64,000 bases of DNA from positions 124,001 through 188,000 of the forward strand of contig NC_063073.1 in the NCBI RefSeq assembly GCF_022605165.1, written 5' to 3'. Under the pieces are notes generated by a model. The model saw nothing but the letters and a program-made list of their open reading frames with translations. It was not told where the DNA came from and ran no database searches. Made by a program: the position numbers and the translations under genes. This stretch comes from Purpureocillium takamizusanense. Its lineage: Eukaryota > Ascomycota > Sordariomycetes > Hypocreales > Ophiocordycipitaceae. Shown here in pieces: positions 58,765-64,000 of this stretch; within the stretch, counting starts at the first letter, position 1; the number at the start of each line of letters is the position of its first letter.

Positions 58765-61700
58765 TCAAAAGAAGCTCCTCATCGCATCCTCGTAACCGGG
58801 TCCGCCTTGGAGGTCATGTCCGAACTTGGTGTGGACGTCGAGCACTTGGCGAATGTGACGCATGCTGAGCGGCTCGCTCTTATTAACAGCCAAATCCTGC
58901 GCCGAGCTTACCACGTTCTTGATCTCCCGCCCGTTGAGATCGCGTCTGGCTAGGGTATTGAAGTCATCATCGGTGAACGCCTCAAGATCGAGCTTGCCCA
59001 GGGCCTTGATCCGGTCGATGAACATTTGGAAAATGGCCTTCTTGGCCTTGTAGTCCAGAGCATCGTAGCGGAGGGCTATGTGGATTCTCGACTGAAAAGC
59101 TTCGTCAAAGGTCTGCGATGGTAACAGCGTCAGCGTCATTCTTCCACGCCGCATCTATCAATGGTCCTTGATGCTTACCTGGACACGGTTCGTCGTCAGG
59201 AACAGAATCCCCTGAAAGTATTCTAGCTGGCGGAGGAATATGCTCACTAGAGCATTACGATGGATGTCCTGCATGTTACGCTTTTCCAAAAATACATCTG
59301 CCTCGTCCAATAACAATATCGCTCCCCAAGCGTGGCAGATGTCGAGAATTCGCTGCAGTTCCGCCTCCAGAAAGCGGGAGTCGGTTCCCAGCTCCCCAGC
59401 GGAGACCATGTAGAGTGGGCATTGGAGGAGCTCGCTGATGCCTTCAGCGGTCAGCGTCTTCCCCGTGCCGGGCGGGCCATGGAGTACAGCTACAAGCATG
59501 AGTGTCAGCATCATACCTTCGCCGAGAGAGAAAGATAGTCGCGTGTATGTTTGTGCGTGGCGCCGACAGATACTTACTGACAAGTCCCTTTCCCTTTCCT
59601 TGAATCACATCATCGACCGTCTGAGCCGCGTGGTATTTCCGGGACTGCACGAGGGCCTTGATAAGATCCTTGGTAGATGTCTCCAGGACAAGCGAATCCC
59701 ACGCCTTGTCATTCCACTTGATTTCGTCGATTCCAGAAACGGAAAACTCAAGCCACTGCTTCTCAGCGAACGAAAACCCAAGTATGACCGGTGAGGCAAT
59801 GAGGAGGTTTTCCTCCGAGAATGTATTCATGTCCACGGAGACACCTTTGGGCGACGTGTTGGCCTTTGAATCGTCGGCTCCTGGCGGGTTGACTGATGTT
59901 GTGTCGACGTCCTTGTCCCCTGCTTTTGGTGGCACAGGTTCCAAATCTCGTTCCTCCGAGTCCTCACCACCTGGTTTGGGAAGCCTGGCCACGAAAATGG
60001 CCCCCTTCTCGCTTTTGATGACCTTAGACACATACTGGATGTTTGGACCTGAATCGTCCTCATCTGCAGTTCCGCACGCGCAGTCCGCCTCACCTGAATC
60101 GTCATCGCATGACAGGTCGTCATCGGAGAGAATATCGTGATCCTTTGGTCGCACCGTTGAAACAACATAGTTGGGATTTATGCGTCGAAATATCGCTGGA
60201 TCCACCATAATTCGGCTTTGCTGGATGCTAAACCGCATGACGGAGTTCTTCTTACGCTTCTGATATGCAATTCCGGAGTAGGACTTGAAATGCACCCCGT
60301 CATGGGCGACGAATTTCCGGCCTCTGGCTATCAGCTGCTGCCGAATCATGGCTTCATCCTTGTGGTACTTGAGCGGATAGCACGGCAAGCTCGTGATCTT
60401 GCAAGCGCCATGAAACGCTGGGATATCTTGGGTGACAGAACCGTAGCCAAATTTCTTACCGTCAAAGTCGAGGTATTTGCCCTCAATAAGGTAGAAGTCA
60501 CCCCTCATAAGGGAAGTCTGCCGGTAGGCCATAGAAACCTTGAAAGCCCTGGGATCTTCCGTGTTGCCATACGCCGTGCCGTAGACGATAGTGTTGGGTT
60601 TCCACAACGCCCAAAGCAGGTCGAATGTGATGACACCGCTCTCGAGCATGGGGTAGAGGCTTTCTTTCACTTTGGCATAGTCCTTGTCGAGATATTTGAT
60701 GAGCATTTTGAGGTGCTCCATCTTGTTCTCCAACCGTGCACGATTCTTCTGGCGCTCCTTCTTATCATCACCAGCAGCCTCAGCCTTTTTGAGATGTTTC
60801 AAATGGGTGCGGAAATCCTCCAGATATAGGAAAAGCATGTTGGGATCCAACTTTGGCGTCTCGTCGACCAGACTTGCGCCGCGGACATTGCCGATCACGT
60901 CCTGCAAGCATTCGCGCAGCAGTTTGCTTTTGACGTCAACGAACGTCTGGCGATACTTGCCCTCAGTATCGAAGGTCCGCCGGACGTGAAAAATGAAATC
61001 TTCATATCGAGACTTTGTGCTCGTCTCGGCGGTGTCTTGAAGTTTGAAGGTATAGCGAGAGGAGTCCCATACCCAGTCGACGCGCTTGTATTCTGCCTTT
61101 GTCCCTTTCTTGGTCTCTTTCGCACGTTTTGTATCCCCTTCGTCACATGAAGTTGCTGCTCGGCGAGGGCTCTTGCCATGTCTGTGTGACCGACCCGATC
61201 GCCCAGGATGTGGAGGCGAAGACGCAGGAAGAGTGGTGGGTAGAGATGGCAAAGGCGGAAGCACCGGTACGCTTCCCTTGCTACCGCTTGGCTGGGGCAC
61301 TCGCGTCCCTAACGGCGGTATACCGCAGGCTACGCCGGTGCTGGCCACTCCCATATTAGGGACAGCTGCCCCATAGGCCATGGACGTCTGAAGCTGGAAC
61401 AGTCGAAGCTCCAGTCGCTCTAGCTGATCGTAGATTTGGGTGCCTCCCGCTGTATTCCCCTCGACTCGGCGTCGACCCTTGTGGCGGGGGGGCCTCTGAC
61501 GGCGGTCAGAATCCCCGCTTGTGGACGAGTCTGTGTCTGAGTCGGAAGCTTGATATGACTTGTCGCGGTGGCGATTGCACTTCCTGGTCCTTCTCCCTGC
61601 CCTTGTCTTCTTCGAAGTGTGGGACGATTTATTCCGCGTCACCGACTCATTGGGCTCGTCGGAATCAGACTCGCTCGTCGAACTGTCGGAGTCGGAAGTA

Positions 61701-62002
61701 GGGGACAGTTCGTCCTCCGAATCAGAGTCATTCTTTCCGCGATGAGTGGCCGATGGTATTCTCCTGGTTTTTTTGCCATTCAATGTTTTCGATCGTGCCC
61801 TTTTTGCTGCATTGTACGCGGCGTCCTGGATACCGCTGCCATTCATCTTGTGTCTGGCTCGACTCAGCACCGTAGAATCGGGCTCGTTGCCCGGCTGCGC
61901 ATTGTCTGCCTTGAGGCTTTCCTTCTTGTCGGTTGGCACTTGCAGACATGTCTCTTCCGCCGGATCGCGTGATGGAGAGATCGTGATATCGTGAGAGGAC
62001 AT
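58765..62002 (-). CDS. AAA+ ATPase with DUF7025-type middle region
   Basis: Uncharacterised fungal AAA ATPase, 1027 residues from exons 62002-59578, 59489-59179 and 59112-58765. Residues 1 to about 330 are disordered, Ser/Asp-rich and basic (nuclear-localisation-like KRARSK, KKTRR). A coiled segment (DQLERLELRLFQLQ) follows. The middle region, around residues 480-640 (YEDFIFHVR precedes it; FDLLWALWKPN, GKKFGYG within), matches the DUF7025 type. An insert near 700 has acidic repeats and a CAC pair. The ATPase core has Walker A GPPGTGKT (813-820), Walker B ILLLDEAD (Asp870/Glu871) and sensor-1-like LTTNR. Introns are 88 and 66 nt; the joins GLV-TVLHGPP and NRVQ-TFDEAFQSR are canonical. Function unknown; expanded family in Pezizomycotina. 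Confidence 0.87.
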
Positions 62003-64000
62003 GATGAGAAATGAGTGGTTCAGTCGGAGTTACGTCACCATGGCGCAGCTGCTGAAGAGCTCTTGAGGCTGTGTACCGTTCCGAACGATGTTTAAATGCT
62101 ATCGAGTGCTGGAAATGAGTCGAGAATGTGGAGATGGGCACATTAGCAGTGTTACAATATGTGTGGCCTGCGGATGCGGTGAGGATTGGCAACCTGTAAG
62201 CCCAGTGTGTGAAGGCGTAATGACCCAAGTGTACTGTAAGAGGCACGATGATCTTTCGAGCCTACTCGTCAGCAATAGGATGCAAGACTACAGTACGTAA
62301 TTCATTACTGACCTCGGAGGGATGTGCAATTTGACAAGAGAGAGACGGAGAGAAGCAGGAGCAAGAGGGAGGAAGGCTGGTATAAATAGAAGTTTGGACT
62401 GTCTATGGGAAGGCCGTGAGCGAACAGGCCCAAACGGCGGCAAACGGGCCGTGGAAGCCGGCTGCCTGGGTGCGCAGTTGGCTGCCGACAGCGGGAATCG
62501 ATGACCAGAGTCAGTCGCCTGGGAAGGCCTAGGCGACTTATCAACCAACACGCCCCCTACCGTGTGATGCAGGCTTGGAGGGAGAAACGCGGTAGGCAGG
62601 CACTCGTGAACGAGCAAACGCGCAGCAAGTCCGGTCAACTCGGCCGGTTCTGAGCTCCGGCCAGGCAGCACACGCTCCTACTCTCTCCGATGCCGTCGGT
62701 AGTCTGAATTGTTACCCCCCTGTCTTTCCCGCCGCCGGATTGCTCTAGATGGGAGGCAGGAAGTATGCGGACTCTGCTGCTCCGCTTGCCGTGGCGGATG
62801 AGATAACGAGCCACCAGAGCAATTGGGATGGGACGAGCGGCAAAGCCACTTGGGCACCAATTTGTCAGGCAACGACGCGCGGAGCGGGCGGGCAGACTGA
62901 GAGGCAATCTGGGGCGCAAAGCGGTTTGCTGGGGCATCCGACTTGCTTTAAAAGCAACCCACGGGCTGATGGTTGTTGCTGCAAGGGTCAAGGGAAACAT
63001 CATTGAGGGCCGTCGAAAGCAGGCCGAGCTACTGTTCCCGGTGAGACGTCAAGTGACGCTACCCCTCCAATGCGTCGTGGAGCAAAGCCAAAGGGTGAGG
63101 GCGAATGGCCCAATGAAACGGCCTTGCGTGGCTCTTGCAGCGTCGTGCAAGCCTGGAGCCTTCGAACATGAGACCAGGCAGGCCAAGCCTTGATGTCGCG
63201 GCGATGAGCGACAACGGCCTCGCACCGGCCGCGCTTAGTCTTGGTAGGCAGCCACGCACGGCCGGTCAGCGGGTCGCGTCTCGTCGGCTCAGCCTTGGTT
63301 GAGTTGGCCTCGCGTCGTCAGGCGAGGATGCATCTTGCGTCTGCTTGACTGGCTGTTGACGGGGCGCGGGGGCCTCGCCGGAGCTCAGCAGGGGGTGGCC
63401 GCCTGGTCAGACCGCGGCGGTTCCTGTGCAACTGCTGCCAACAGATTGGCGCAAGGCGGAAACGAGGCGTGCGCAAACTACCAGAGCAAGTCAGCCAGCG
63501 CGACGTGACGGAGGCAATTGGCCCGGGCGTCCAAAGGTGGTATTCTCCAGATCGCGACCGCCGGTTCGCAAGTCCTTGGTCCACTTCGGACACGGCTTGT
63601 CGTACTGTATATGACTCACTGCATCACAGTATGGAGTGGTAAGTTAGAAGGCACGTAGCACGGGGCCTTGCCGACCTACCAAAGTGGCAGGCACTGGGCC
63701 GTCACGAGCGTCATGCTGTTGTTGAGCAATGTAGAAGAAGGGGCCTGTCGGCTTCCACATGGAATGTTGTCAGACTCAGGGTTGTCTGCTGGAGGTTGCG
63801 GGTACGACAGATGAGGCGGGCGATTGCGTGAAGCGTTGGCAGCGAGTACCTGGGCAGCCAGGGAGGGAAGTGCTCATGGGTTGCACCTGCCTGCCCACCC
63901 ATGCTGAGGCCTGGATGTTTCCTCCGAAGCAAGGTACAAAGGACTTCGTACCTCGGTGATATAATGGTGTACAGGTAGAGGTCAAGGTACAGCCCACTGT
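62003..64000. other. Intergenic region to window end
   Basis: Upstream of the AAA ATPase gene and beyond. Open frames are short and lack family similarity. The first exons of a gene beyond the window cannot be excluded. Confidence 0.5.

Noticed and set aside
1..64000. tRNA, rRNA or CRISPR arrays
   Set aside because: No B-box-like GGTTCGAATCC with cloverleaf partners, no rRNA segments and no spaced direct repeats were seen on reading; a covariance-model scan was not possible.

Overview
The window looks like a nuclear chromosome segment of a filamentous ascomycete. Introns are short (about 45-210 nt) with GTRNGY donors and CTRAY-like branch sites, coding sequence is GC-rich with C-ending codons, and there are a division I chitin synthase, a GH18 class III chitinase, a GLFG nucleoporin and a Zn2Cys6 regulator. 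Gene content fits Sordariomycetes, most likely Hypocreales; the species cannot be named from the sequence. I see no rRNA, tRNA, CRISPR array, intact transposon or origin.

Layout: 0-5.2 kb holds the 3' end of sulfite reductase beta (truncated by the window edge) converging on a large chitin synthase. 8.0-9.9 kb is a secreted GH32 invertase; 10.9-12.0 kb a membrane M50B-like metallopeptidase; 12.4-13.7 kb a five-exon GH18 chitinase. A gene-poor stretch (13.7-17.9 kb) follows. 17.9-36.9 kb is a dense housekeeping block: F-box protein, FIP1 (polyadenylation), NUP49-type nucleoporin, RNA polymerase III subunit RPC31, an HSM3/PSMD5-like proteasome assembly protein, a short-chain dehydrogenase, the Arf-GEF SEC7 and the pyruvate dehydrogenase E2 subunit.

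37-64 kb is more accessory: an MFS monocarboxylate-type transporter divergent from a Zn2Cys6 regulator, two related small secreted Thr/Cys proteins (42.7 and 49.1 kb) flanking a methyltransferase and a hexose-type MFS transporter, a DUF1308 gene broken by a 16-bp tandem duplication, an Asp f 4-like secreted protein, and a AAA ATPase with a long disordered N-terminus. Intergenic distances there are long (2-4 kb) and rich in microsatellites.

Exon structures were worked out by hand from splice consensus and frame continuity; each listed CDS closes in frame except the DUF1308 gene. No clearly new multi-gene system is evident. The observations most worth checking are the duplication-broken DUF1308 gene, the secreted-protein pair, the micro-exons, the GC-AG intron in SEC7, the poly-A acceptor in the invertase and the CAG-repeat decoy acceptors in RPC31.
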